From Chitinophagales bacterium (GTDB lineage: Bacteria; Bacteroidota; Bacteroidia; Chitinophagales; UBA2359): a DNA stretch of 64,000 bases. The stretch lies in contig JAWKLZ010000001.1 in NCBI GenBank assembly GCA_041392475.1, positions 62,001-126,000 of the forward strand. Reading direction: 5' to 3'. The translations under genes and the position numbers were made by a program. Below the pieces are notes generated by a model. It was not told the DNA's origin. It did not search any database and saw only the letters and a program-made list of their open reading frames with translations. Of this stretch, positions 34,991 through 44,701 are shown in pieces (position 1 is the first letter of the stretch; every line of letters starts with the position of its first letter).

Positions 34991-37900
34991 TCACCGAACC
35001 ACTACCTTCTGCAAACCCGTAAAATCACCCGTTTGCAGCTTCAAATAATACAAACCACTCGGCAACTCATTGCAGTGAATGATTTGCCGATTTCCTTCAA
35101 ATCGAATCTTTCTAAGAGATTGACCCAGAGCATTGTAGAGTGTCACTTCAATGGGTTGCAATGTGCTTTTGTTTACTTCAATGGTCAAATCCGCATCCAC
35201 AGGATTGGGGTAAATTCGTAGCCAATCGGGGAGGAGTTGATTGGCTTCAATACCCACCTTCAATTCCACTACAATTTCCTTTTGAAGCGTATCCAAGCAG
35301 TCATTCGTACTTTGTGTAACCAATTGAATCGTATAAATTCCTATTGTATCGTATTGAAAAACAGGATTGTCTGTTGTAATGACCGTTCCCTCTCCAAAAC
35401 TCCAGAGCGAGGTTATTGCTCCAATGCTTTGATTGACCACTTCAAAATCAGTGTGGTGAAAAACCGTATCAGGAGTTTCAAAATCGGCAATTGTGAAATC
35501 CACCACCAAATCGAAACGCAAAGTATCGGCTGCAAATTCATGCGCCGCAACCAATTCAATGAAATATTTATTGGGCAAAGCGTAAATATGTTGTGGATTT
35601 TTGTCCATTGAAGTCGTACCATCCCCAAAATTCCAGTGCCATTCTGTTGCGTTTTCACTGCTCAAATTCTGAAACTGAACCGCACCACTACAAACTTTCT
35701 GCAAATCCACTTCAAAATTCGCCTGTGGACGTTCATACACCACAAGCGTAGCAGGAACAATGGTCAAAGGACGCACAGGATCATCTGCAAACACTTCAAT
35801 ATCTTGATGGTACGTTCCAACCGATAAATGACTCGTATCGAACCATACTTCAACCGTTTCCAAATTATTCACCCCTACACCAGTTTCGTTTTGAGAAACA
35901 TTGAGCCAAGCCGTATCAAAGGTTTTGAGTTGAACCTCATGCGCTTGTGAAATCGTTATACCCGTATTCACTTCCTCCGAATTGACCAACATGACCTCCA
36001 ATTTCCCTTCCTCCAAACCGTTTGAAATATCCGACCAAGCCAAAGACAAACTATCCCTTACGTTGTATATCGTATCAGCATTGAATTCTCCCAACCTCGC
36101 TTTCCATTCTCCATTCAAATACACATCCGCATATTCATTCGGCTTGTTGTAATCACCAAACATTTTGAACTTCAATTGCAGAGAATCGGCAGGCACCAAG
36201 TTTTCAAAAACATGAACAGTCGTGTCTGCAATTTTGTAGAAATCTTTGACAACCAAACTGTCAAATCGTGTGAAAGTGGTGTTTTGGGCTTCAAAAAGCA
36301 ATTCATTAACGCCTGTATTGCTGACCGAAAGTTCCCTTGTTGTTTGTTCACCCACCTCCAAAGCTACCCACAAAGAATCAGGTGTCACCGAAATTTTGGG
36401 CGCACCAACCGCAGTTCCCAAAAGCGAAACCGTTTTTATTCCGACATTGCTTTGAATTTCCAAATCTGCTGCAAAAGAACTGATTGAAGTAGGTGAAAAA
36501 GCAACTGAGCCTTGATAAGTCGTTTTGGGTGGCAAAACAAGGATGGTAGTATCTACTTCAAAAACAGGGTTTTGGGTACTGATATTGCCGATAAAAAGCG
36601 TATCTGTTCCAGCATTGAAAATTTCATAAGATTTTGTAAGACTGCTGTTTGCCCGAATCGTACCGAAATCTATGTTTGAAGCTGATAACTCCATTGCAGC
36701 CGCACCAATCACCTCCAATCTTGTAGGAATCAAGTAATTAGATTCATCCGATTCATTGGTTTTTATTTGCAGTGGAAATTCGTAAATGCCACTATTCAAG
36801 TTGCTTGCATCAAAAAGCACTTCAATATCCGCAATTTCATTTGCGGCAATCGTTTGATTTTCTTCCACAAGCGACAACCATTCAATGCCATGAGCAATCA
36901 ACTGTACGCTGTGTTTGTTGGTTCGATCTGCCCGTGGCTCTACTTCTGGACTGTTTTCCAACTCCACTATTAGCTGTCCATCTGCCAACAAATGACGGTA
37001 AATTGGAGGGTATAAGGTGATAATATGTGTTTCATCGTCAGGAGATTCCATATTATTGTCCAAAACAGACTGAATACCTTCCCCCTCTATTCGCAGCCAA
37101 ACTTTCTCGGTGGTTTTGTCAAAATCACCATTGAGGGTAATCTTCAATTGAAGGAAATCTTCGGCTATTACCCCTTCAAAAACATGCTCCGTTTTTTGTC
37201 CTACTTCTTCAAAAATCACCGTACTTTCAGCAGATTCTTTTTGCACACCTGACTCACAATACAAATCACCCATTCCTGTATTTTGAATAGGAATTTTTTG
37301 AATACTTTGGTTGCCTGCATCAATGGTGACTTTGAGTGTGTCCAAAGAAAGAACTGCTTTTGGAGGAGCTTGAATGTGAATGGTTTTGGTGGTCGTATCA
37401 GATTGGAAGCAAGTTTGGCTAATCAACTGGACTTCATAAGTGCCTTCTGCTTCAAATAGATGCGTTGGATGTTTTTCAGTCGTTGTTGTCCCATCTCCAA
37501 AATCCCAATGGTAGGTTTGTCCTCCTCGGCTTTTATTGGTGAAAAGCACAGGCGTATGATGCCGCACATTGTTGAAGGGAAAACTAAAATCGGCGAAAGG
37601 CGCAATGAATATATTTTTGCTGGTTGAATCACAATCGCCATTTTTACAAACCGTCAAAGAAACGGTGTAATCGCCATTTTGGGGAAAAGTATGGGTCGGA
37701 TGTTGTTCGGTTGAAGTTGTGCCATCTCCAAAATCCCAAGTCCAAGTATCAAGATGATTGATGCTTTTGTCTTGAAACTCTATTTCCCCATTGCAGGATA
37801 CCGCACTTGCTTGTTTGAAATTTGCTTGTGGATGCGCCAATACTTCCAGCGTACAGAAAACGGTTTGAGGAGAATTGTCTGTTTCGTTGGTCAATATTTG

Positions 37901-40900
37901 CAGTTCATTGAAGTAAGTACCTTCCCATAAATCACTGGCATCAAAGGTGATTTGAACATCTTTATTTGCTGTTCCTTCTACGACTCCATTACTTACCGCC
38001 GTTTTCAGCCATTTGGCATGGTCTGTCACCAACCGAATTTTGTAATAATCTTCACCTCCTTCTTCCAAATTTACCTGATTCGATTTTCCGACTTGAATCT
38101 TCAATTGTTGGTCTTCCAACCATTTTTCTACATTTGCACCATCTATATCAAATGTAAAAACCTCCGTAATGTCCGTTCCATTCGGCGCACTTTGATTGTT
38201 GTCTCCAACCTGCAAAAGTGGACTATCCTCTATCTTAACCCACAAAAATTCGTCAGATGCATCAAAGTCACCATTGATAGTGACCTCTAATTGGAACTTT
38301 TGTAGAGGATGTACTTGCTCAAACACATATTCGTCAATTCCTAAATTGGTATAATATTTTTCAACCACTATATCTTGCTCAAATGCTTTCGTTTTGGTGC
38401 CAAAATACAAATCTCCTGCTCCTACATTGGACAAATGGATTGTCTGATTGCTGCTGTTGCCTGCCACCAAAGTAAGGTGAATATTTTGTGGACTGACTTC
38501 AAGATTAGGTTTGGACTGAACATTGATTTGTTTTTGAAGAGTATCGGCGGCAAAGCAGTTTTTTGCCGTTAATATGACTTCATAATCACCACTTTCTGTG
38601 TAAACATGGGCGGGACTTTTGAGTGAGGAACTCTTGCCATCACCAAAATCCCAATGCCATTGATTGGCTACTATGCTCTGATTGTTGAAGGAAATGGGTA
38701 CTTCTAAGGGGGGATTTGAAGGGTTCCATAGGAAGGCTGCTGTTGGGTTTTCTGCTTTTGGAACCGAAAAATAGAATATTTCAAAACCTTGATTGATGGT
38801 ACTTGGGCTGCTGCGAAAATGAAGGGTTATCGCTCCGCTTTCCGCCCATATCGTGTCTTTGGGAAAGGATGTGCCTGATTGACTGAGCAATAAGGGCGCA
38901 TCTGTGTCGGTTCCATCATAAATTAACAGTACATCGTCTTGGATTTCGGTGTTAAAAGTTTGGATGACAAATCCCAAACGCTCGGAGGCAGGAGGCGAAA
39001 CGACCAAAATGCCATTTGCATTGTTGCTATAATAGCTGTTTGCTCCTGCATGGTCGTAAATCACTCCTTGACAATTGTTTACTGTGGTTTTGCCGCTTTG
39101 AGGGACTCTTGCTTGGTAGCAGTTATCGGATTCTTTGTTGATTTTAATGAAAGCATTTTGCTTCAAAGTATCACAACCAAAATCATTGCAGGCAATCAAT
39201 TGTACGTCATATTTGCCATTTTTTTGATAGGTATGTACAGGATTGGCTTCTTGTGAAGTGTTGCCATCTCCAAAATCCCAAAACCACTCCATGGCTTGGT
39301 ATAGGCATGATTCTGTGAAACTTACCTGTCCTTGGCAAATGAAAACATTGTTGGATGTAAAGGATGCAAGAGGTTTTCGGTTGGTGTTGTGGCAAGCCCA
39401 AACGGCTTCAAACCCTGGAAAAGTGCGTTCTTCTGTGCTGGTAGGACCATCCGAAGCATCGAAGTACAAATGAAGGGCATTTCCTTTTGAAACTATGGTT
39501 GCTCCATCTTCGGGGAATCGGCTTCCAAAATAGTAACCAATCAAGGAAGCATTTTGGCTATTTCCATCATAGATGTACAGTTCGTGGTTGTTGCTAAGGT
39601 CAAATTGCTTGAAATCCAATGTGATGTGATCGGCTTCTGCTACTTCAATGGTGACTTGGCTTTTTTTGTTTCGGGTATAATCACCCGACTTACCGCCATC
39701 GTCGTAAAATGTGCCTTTGCAGTCGTTTAAGTTTTGTTGTTCTATTGGATTGAAAATGATTTCATTACAGTAGGGAGATTCTGCTTCAATGTGTATCCAT
39801 TTTTCTTTGGTCAAAGTGTCCTGATCTCCATTGCAGGATGTGGTGATTAACTGAACGGTATATTCTCCTGAACTTTGATAGGTATGTGTTGGGTTGATTT
39901 CCAAACTGTTAGTTCCATCGCCAAAATCCCATTGGTAGCTGTTGGCGTAAATGCTATGGTTCAAAAAGTGAACTGTTGCTTCTTGACTGCTGCAAAAATC
40001 GGTTTCATCGGCTTCAAATCTTGCTTCGACCTTCAATTCGGATTCTCCTACACCGACTGCATACCAAGCATTTGCGACTTGCTGTACTTCGGCAGAACAG
40101 TCTCCGAATAGATCCATTGCTGCACGAATAGAAAAGAATCGGGCATCGGCATAGGTGGCTGGTGGAGTGAGGTAAACGGTTAAATTTCGGTAGGCAATGG
40201 CTATTGCAGCTTCTAACCCAATGCCTTCCACTTCATACGCATGGTCGAAATCGTTGATTCCTGTTCCTCCATTGACCAACAGATAGAACCAGTGTGTTTG
40301 GACATTGCTGCGGTTGTGTGTTTCGATTTTGTTCCAATATTCACCATTGTAGGTGTCGGGAGCTTCGAGTGTTTTGGGCGCAATGGCTGAACGAATGGCA
40401 TCTGTTTCACCTAAGGCTACTTCTTCCCCTAACAAAAAATTGGCGGTTGAAGGTTTTGCATAATGCTCTACTGCAATGGCAAATATATCGCTGAAAGATT
40501 CATTCAATGCGCCTGATTCTCTTGCATTGATTAGATTGGCGGTATAATCGGTGATGGCGTGGGTAAATTCATGGGCACATATATCGAGAGAGGTCATGGC
40601 ACTGCGTCGCTCGTTGTCGCCATCTCCATAGGTCAAGTGTTCGCCATCCCAAAAGGCATTGGCATACACATCGCTGAATATAGGTCTTAGGTAGTGAACA
40701 TAACTTCTGATGGCGATACCATTTCCATCGAAACTTTTGCGTCCGAATGTTTCTAAAAAGTAGTCATAAGTGCGCTCGGTTGCCCAGTGTACATCAGTTG
40801 CTACTTCGTCTTGTTGTGCATTGAAGTTGTCCCAGTAGTTGTCTTCGTCTTCAAATATGGTGGCGTTGGCAAATAGATTGTTTTGGTGCATGTTGTAGGT

Positions 40901-41986
40901 GAAGATGTTGCGGGCAGTTTCTTGGAGGAGGTAGGTGCTGTTTTGTTGGTCGGTGGTGATGGTTTGGATGCCGCTGTATTTGGTGATAGCGATGGCGGGG
41001 GTGTCTGATTTGGGGATTGAACACGGAGGCACGGAGGCACAGAGGGTGTTTATTGGGGATGAACACGGAGGCACGGAGGCACAGAGGGTGTTTATTGGGG
41101 ATGAACACGGAGGGACGGAGGCACAGAGGGTGTTTATTGGGGATGAACACGGAGACACGGAGGCACAGAGAGGTTTGCTTACTGGGCTTGAAATGGAACG
41201 CAGAGACGGGGAGACGGAGAGGGAATTTGTGCTATTAGGGGCGTAAAAGCGAAAACTTTGGCAATGGTCAAGGACTTTGCCAACAGTTGAAGCGGTGGAG
41301 GGGTTTTTTGATGGAGGAGAATGTAGCGTACAGAGTTGGTTTTGAGTGGCGATGACTTCACCTGTTTTTGCGTCGACATAAATCCATTGTCGTTGAAGGG
41401 GTTCAAGCGCATAGATGTCTATTTTGTAGGCGAGGTGAAAATCTTGGGTTTTGAAGTCGAGATTCGTTGGTACAATGACCAATTTGGGAGTGGGTAAATA
41501 GGATTTGGCTTTGTCTTGGTGGAGGTGTTTTCGGTGTTCGTTTTCGGCTTCAATTTCCCAACGATAGACTGTTGCGCCTACATATTGGATGGCAGTATTC
41601 AATGCTTCTTTTGGTGTAATGGTGGCTTGTTTGTCAATATTTTTTGTGTCGAAAAGGCTGCCATTGTAGGCGGTGATGTTTTTTTGGGGATCGCTGTGGC
41701 TGATGAGCACTGAACCTTCAATGGGGATGCCCGCTTGGGCGACTTGGTAGCGTTGGTGGGTGAATCCAAGATGGTCTGTTTCTGATTGCAGGGCTCGTAG
41801 TTCGATTTCATTTTCCAATTTTAAATGACTCTTCAACCAAGTTTCAAAATGGATGGCTTGTACTTTGGTCGTTGTTGGGTCGATTGGTTGGTACAACAAA
41901 TTACCCGTGTTTGTTTGTGCTTTTGCAGTAAAAGGACGCAAGGGCAAAAGGATAAACAATATCAGAAAAGATAATATTGGACGCAT
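34991..41986 (-). CDS. Secreted M4-family metalloprotease with PKD, CUB-like and anchor domains and T9SS sorting domain (2,331 aa)
   Basis: A signal peptide ends TAKAQ (about 24). An FTP/PepSY-type propeptide fills about 40-240, followed by a low-complexity linker of four 14-residue repeats (about 267-323; see the 42-bp repeat). The thermolysin-like domain has zinc site HEFTHAITDY (about 470) with the third ligand in GALNESFSDIFA, and a later HWFYLLVNGG. Then come seven PKD modules (for example WDFGDGTTSTEQHPTHTF) and two CUB-like blocks with DGGxxxxY/IYDG patterns. Beta-sandwich repeats of the choice-of-anchor type (FGTIRANSSLTKSYEIFNAG) follow, and the C-terminus is a type A sorting domain (IYPNPVDADLTIEVN, PSGLYYLKLQTGD). 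It is probably cell-surface or secreted by the type IX system. It converges on the unknown 476-residue gene. Confidence 0.93.
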   Translation of the reverse strand: MRPILSFLILFILLPLRPFTAKAQTNTGNLLYQPIDPTTTKVQAIHFETWLKSHLKLENEIELRALQSETDHLGFTHQRYQVAQAGIPIEGSVLISHSDPQKNITAYNGSLFDTKNIDKQATITPKEALNTAIQYVGATVYRWEIEAENEHRKHLHQDKAKSYLPTPKLVIVPTNLDFKTQDFHLAYKIDIYALEPLQRQWIYVDAKTGEVIATQNQLCTLHSPPSKNPSTASTVGKVLDHCQSFRFYAPNSTNSLSVSPSLRSISSPVSKPLCASVSPCSSPINTLCASVPPCSSPINTLCASVPPCSSPINTLCASVPPCSIPKSDTPAIAITKYSGIQTITTDQQNSTYLLQETARNIFTYNMHQNNLFANATIFEDEDNYWDNFNAQQDEVATDVHWATERTYDYFLETFGRKSFDGNGIAIRSYVHYLRPIFSDVYANAFWDGEHLTYGDGDNERRSAMTSLDICAHEFTHAITDYTANLINARESGALNESFSDIFAIAVEHYAKPSTANFLLGEEVALGETDAIRSAIAPKTLEAPDTYNGEYWNKIETHNRSNVQTHWFYLLVNGGTGINDFDHAYEVEGIGLEAAIAIAYRNLTVYLTPPATYADARFFSIRAAMDLFGDCSAEVQQVANAWYAVGVGESELKVEARFEADETDFCSSQEATVHFLNHSIYANSYQWDFGDGTNSLEINPTHTYQSSGEYTVQLITTSCNGDQDTLTKEKWIHIEAESPYCNEIIFNPIEQQNLNDCKGTFYDDGGKSGDYTRNKKSQVTIEVAEADHITLDFKQFDLSNNHELYIYDGNSQNASLIGYYFGSRFPEDGATIVSKGNALHLYFDASDGPTSTEERTFPGFEAVWACHNTNRKPLASFTSNNVFICQGQVSFTESCLYQAMEWFWDFGDGNTSQEANPVHTYQKNGKYDVQLIACNDFGCDTLKQNAFIKINKESDNCYQARVPQSGKTTVNNCQGVIYDHAGANSYYSNNANGILVVSPPASERLGFVIQTFNTEIQDDVLLIYDGTDTDAPLLLSQSGTSFPKDTIWAESGAITLHFRSSPSTINQGFEIFYFSVPKAENPTAAFLWNPSNPPLEVPISFNNQSIVANQWHWDFGDGKSSSLKSPAHVYTESGDYEVILTAKNCFAADTLQKQINVQSKPNLEVSPQNIHLTLVAGNSSNQTIHLSNVGAGDLYFGTKTKAFEQDIVVEKYYTNLGIDEYVFEQVHPLQKFQLEVTINGDFDASDEFLWVKIEDSPLLQVGDNNQSAPNGTDITEVFTFDIDGANVEKWLEDQQLKIQVGKSNQVNLEEGGEDYYKIRLVTDHAKWLKTAVSNGVVEGTANKDVQITFDASDLWEGTYFNELQILTNETDNSPQTVFCTLEVLAHPQANFKQASAVSCNGEIEFQDKSINHLDTWTWDFGDGTTSTEQHPTHTFPQNGDYTVSLTVCKNGDCDSTSKNIFIAPFADFSFPFNNVRHHTPVLFTNKSRGGQTYHWDFGDGTTTTEKHPTHLFEAEGTYEVQLISQTCFQSDTTTKTIHIQAPPKAVLSLDTLKVTIDAGNQSIQKIPIQNTGMGDLYCESGVQKESAESTVIFEEVGQKTEHVFEGVIAEDFLQLKITLNGDFDKTTEKVWLRIEGEGIQSVLDNNMESPDDETHIITLYPPIYRHLLADGQLIVELENSPEVEPRADRTNKHSVQLIAHGIEWLSLVEENQTIAANEIADIEVLFDASNLNSGIYEFPLQIKTNESDESNYLIPTRLEVIGAAAMELSASNIDFGTIRANSSLTKSYEIFNAGTDTLFIGNISTQNPVFEVDTTILVLPPKTTYQGSVAFSPTSISSFAADLEIQSNVGIKTVSLLGTAVGAPKISVTPDSLWVALEVGEQTTRELSVSNTGVNELLFEAQNTTFTRFDSLVVKDFYKIADTTVHVFENLVPADSLQLKFKMFGDYNKPNEYADVYLNGEWKARLGEFNADTIYNVRDSLSLAWSDISNGLEEGKLEVMLVNSEEVNTGITISQAHEVQLKTFDTAWLNVSQNETGVGVNNLETVEVWFDTSHLSVGTYHQDIEVFADDPVRPLTIVPATLVVYERPQANFEVDLQKVCSGAVQFQNLSSENATEWHWNFGDGTTSMDKNPQHIYALPNKYFIELVAAHEFAADTLRFDLVVDFTIADFETPDTVFHHTDFEVVNQSIGAITSLWSFGEGTVITTDNPVFQYDTIGIYTIQLVTQSTNDCLDTLQKEIVVELKVGIEANQLLPDWLRIYPNPVDADLTIEVNKSTLQPIEVTLYNALGQSLRKIRFEGNRQIIHCNELPSGLYYLKLQTGDFTGLQKVVVR
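41019..41186. repeat. 42-bp minisatellite (four units) inside the M4 protease gene
   Basis: GAACACGGAGGCACGGAGGC starts at 41019 and recurs at 41061, 41103 and 41145 with a strict 42-base period and few changes. A degenerate GGAACGCAGAGACGGGGAGA copy follows at about 41195. On the minus strand it encodes a 14-residue unit (CASVPPCSSPINTL), so copy-number changes keep the frame. The GGCACGGAGGCACAGAGG word resembles intergenic repeats known from several bacterial phyla. Confidence 0.85.
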
Positions 41987-42009
41987 GGTTAGAATGTTTT
42001 GTGTTCTTT

Positions 42010-42465
42010 CTATAAAGCATGTTTGAGTGCCAATACATATCCAAAGTGCATGGCTTCGTGTAGGTTGTTGAACTCTATGGCCTCCTCCAAAGAGTGCAAG
42101 GTGATTCCGTAACTTGTAGGGTATTCATTGAAGTTTTTGAAGTTGCCTGCTGCAACATCTGATTTGGTTTCTTCAATGGTTTCTACCATTCGCTGCTTGA
42201 TAAAAACCACTTCTTCGGCTTCTACCGCTTCGGTGGGTTTTGTTCCTTTTCGGTATTTGGCAATCATGGCGTTGTCCACTTTGCAAGCTACACCTGCAAG
42301 CGCGTAACACAGCAGTTGTTGGGTCACAAGGACATGCCCCATGTTCCAAATAAGGTTGTTGTTGAAGCCCATTGGGATGTGGTTCAATTGTTCCAAAGTC
42401 ATATCTTTGACCGCATCCAATAGATTTTTTCTGGTTGCTTCGAGTAGTTTGAATTGTTTTTTCAT
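42010..42465 (-). CDS. DinB-like family protein
   Basis: A 151-residue four-helix-bundle protein of the DinB/YfiT-like superfamily. The N-terminus resembles the common KKQFKLLEATRKNLLDAV helix. The metal-site-like motif NLIWNMGHVLVTQQLL and the terminal NNLHEAMHFGYVLALK carry the histidines expected at the metal site (GH and HEAMH). Members are mostly of unknown reaction; some are thiol S-transferases. The gene ends 24 bases downstream of the start of the protease gene, on the same strand. Confidence 0.85.
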   Translation of the reverse strand: MKKQFKLLEATRKNLLDAVKDMTLEQLNHIPMGFNNNLIWNMGHVLVTQQLLCYALAGVACKVDNAMIAKYRKGTKPTEAVEAEEVVFIKQRMVETIEETKSDVAAGNFKNFNEYPTSYGITLHSLEEAIEFNNLHEAMHFGYVLALKHAL

Positions 42466-42961
42466 TGATTTTTTTTAATACGAAAGACGAAAGATTTAGG
42501 TGAAATTACATTTAAAGATACAGTTTACTACAATTGGAACGAAAGTTTTTTTGACATTTATAAGGGCATAGCCCTGACTCTATATGTAGAAAAAATAGAT
42601 AGAATGGAAGCGATTAGGAGCATAGCTTCGACACGGATTCTCTATGGTGTCGAGGCTATGCCCCTCATGAAAATCTATTACTCATTATTTCTACAAATAG
42701 AGTCGCAGCGATGCTGCTGAAAGATTGAATAATTTTTGTTCTACGGTATTTGCTTATAATCAAATAATTATTTCTTCCATATAGTGTTTCGTCAAATTTG
42801 AAATGATGGCACGGTCAAGTTTCCAAACTTGAGCGAAATTCTTGCTGCAAGTCTTCAGACTTGCAGGTAGTAAGGAGTGTGGACACTCCAAGCAAGAGCG
42901 TTGTTCAAGTGTGGACACTTGAACAGGCTACTCATTAAATCATTGTTGACTGAACACTAAT
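42466..42961. repeat. Hairpin-rich intergenic region
   Basis: This gap is filled by structured DNA. An outer inverted repeat spans 42576-42704 (GACTCTATATGTAGAAAAAA against TTTCTACAAATAGAGTC, two mismatches). It encloses a second one (GCATAGCTTCGACAC 42620-42634 / GTGTCGAGGCTATGC 42648-42662). Four further palindromes follow: CAAGTTT-CC-AAACTTG (42816-42831), CTGCAAGTC-TTCA-GACTTGCAG (42845-42866), GGAGTGT-GG-ACACTCC (42874-42889) and GTTCAAGTGT-GG-ACACTTGAAC (42903-42924). No open frame is supported. Confidence 0.75.
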
Positions 42962-44548
42962 TCACTCATTCCACCAAACCTTCACCTTCTCCGAATCTGC
43001 GCCCATTTTGGCTACTTGGTTTGCCCAGTTTTCGGGATTGTTTTGTGCTTCAGAAGGCGGGTAAGCAAATCGAAAATGCTCGGAAAATTCGCCTTCGTGT
43101 GGAGTCATTCGTGTGCGCCGCATCAGAGAATAGGCTTCCCACGGTTGGCGAAAAGCATCGAGCCATCGTTGTTGGTAGATGAGTTTCAGTTTGTTGTCAT
43201 TGCCGAAAATGCTGATGTTGGGATGGTTGACCACGCCAAAAATTTGTCCGCTCGAAAGCGTTGGTCGTTTGTTTTCCCAAATTTGTGTGCCATTCACAAG
43301 GTTTTGCCACATATTGATAGAAGCCACAACGCCAAGCGTATAGGACGCATCTGCCTCCCCGTCGTTTGCCGCTACGCCCAAACCCCGTGCATAGACTTCT
43401 GCTTTGATGAAATGGACTTCGGCGGCAGTCAAAATCAATTGCGGAACCTGTTTTTCGTCCCGAATGAGGTAATAATTGAAGGGCGAATAAATGTTGGCAG
43501 TTCCCTTGACGGTATAGTTGTTGTCTCGGTGTTGTTGGTATGGAATTCCTCCAGAAGGTGCTGTGTCGCTGTTCGGAATTTGAGGATAAGCCGCCCACTC
43601 ATTTGCATTGTTGGGTTCAAAGAAAATGTAGGCACGAGGGTCGTAAATGCCGCTGCCATCTGTTGCATTGCTTGTCGAAAAAGATTGCCAGATGTTGGAT
43701 CCCATTCGCAGTTTTTTGTGCTCTCTAAAAGACCAATTGAGGCTCTCGTTCAGCCAGTTCTGACGTTCTGGCGACATCATCACATCTTCTCCCTCTTCAA
43801 TAATGGGCAGGTTTCCTTCAATGATTTCGGCTAAAATCGGCTGTGCAAATGCTGGGTCTTTTTCGACCATTCGCAGGGCATGGCGCAAGCGCAGTGAATT
43901 GGCAAATTTTTTCCATCGCAGCATATCGCCAAAAAACAAATTGTCGAAATCTCCCAAACTTATGTATGCTTGACCAGAAGCCGTTTGAGGATTGGGAAGT
44001 GTGTTGAGGTGTTCATTGGCCCATTGAAGGTCTTGCAGCAAAGATTTGTAAATTTCTTCCTGTGTGTCAAATTTTGGACGTGCATATTGCAAACCTTCAA
44101 AGCCTTTTCCTGCATCAAAAAAAGGCATATCGCCAAATAAATCGGTGACTCGAAAGGTTTTGTAGGCGGTGAGGATTTTGAGCATGGAACGCACATTGTC
44201 TAATGCTTCTTCCTCTACTTCAAGGGCATTGAGGCGATTTTCTACGGTTCTGATATGCGCCAAACTTTTGTAGTACATCTCCCAAACTTCCTCTGTTCCA
44301 ATCGAACTGTTTTGGAAACTCGCATCGGTCAAGGCTGCCAATTGGGTGATGCCATAGAGCATTTCGTTGTGTATGTAAAACTGCTCGTTCCAGCCTAATC
44401 GGGTCAAATCAACAACCGTATTGAAGACTGCCCCGACATCTGCTTGTGTTGGAAAAAACGGATTTTTGTTGAGTTCTTCAAAACCTTTTTCACAGGCGGG
44501 TAGGAGGAGGAAAAGGGGGATGCTTAGTAGGAGGAGAATTTTTTTCAT
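42962..44548 (-). CDS. SusD/RagB-like outer-membrane lipoprotein (orphan)
   Basis: A 528-residue lipoprotein. The signal peptide ends in a lipobox (FLLLPAC, Cys19), so the protein is anchored in the outer membrane. The SusD-like helical repeats show MLKILTAYKTFRVTDLFGDMPF and FFGDMLRWKKFANSLRLRHAL, and the C-terminus ends with RWLDAFRQPWEAYSLMRRTRMTP. This matches the SusD_2/RagB group, which binds glycans or peptides together with a SusC-type TonB transporter. No SusC gene is next to it in this window, which is unusual for the family. A promoter-like box (TACTTTTG) lies just upstream. Confidence 0.9.
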   Translation of the reverse strand: MKKILLLLSIPLFLLLPACEKGFEELNKNPFFPTQADVGAVFNTVVDLTRLGWNEQFYIHNEMLYGITQLAALTDASFQNSSIGTEEVWEMYYKSLAHIRTVENRLNALEVEEEALDNVRSMLKILTAYKTFRVTDLFGDMPFFDAGKGFEGLQYARPKFDTQEEIYKSLLQDLQWANEHLNTLPNPQTASGQAYISLGDFDNLFFGDMLRWKKFANSLRLRHALRMVEKDPAFAQPILAEIIEGNLPIIEEGEDVMMSPERQNWLNESLNWSFREHKKLRMGSNIWQSFSTSNATDGSGIYDPRAYIFFEPNNANEWAAYPQIPNSDTAPSGGIPYQQHRDNNYTVKGTANIYSPFNYYLIRDEKQVPQLILTAAEVHFIKAEVYARGLGVAANDGEADASYTLGVVASINMWQNLVNGTQIWENKRPTLSSGQIFGVVNHPNISIFGNDNKLKLIYQQRWLDAFRQPWEAYSLMRRTRMTPHEGEFSEHFRFAYPPSEAQNNPENWANQVAKMGADSEKVKVWWNE

Positions 44549-44564
44549 ACGATTTATTTATAGT

Positions 44565-44595
44565 CAAAAGTAGTTGTTTTTTGAAGTTTGTCCAA
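44565..44595 (-). promoter_or_regulatory. Probable promoter of the SusD-like gene
   Basis: On the minus strand TTG (44595-44593), then 20 bases, then TACTTTTG (44572-44565), an exact TAnnTTTG match. The start codon at 44548 is 17 bases downstream. Confidence 0.55.
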
Positions 44596-44701
44596 GTGTC
44601 TTTTGTGTCAGTTGTTGTCAATTTTCGGAGATAAACCGTAGAAAATGTAATTTTTATTGAAGTAAAACTATTGTATTTTTAGGGCATCAAAAATCAATCT
44701 T

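Noticed and set aside
41019..41186. Possible CRISPR array
   Set aside because: The 42-base units are contiguous, without spacers of variable sequence, and they sit inside a coding frame.
40935..41246. Plus-strand frame with HGGTEAQR repeats
   Set aside because: It is only the complementary-strand reading of the 42-bp minisatellite within the M4 protease gene; no start context or homology.
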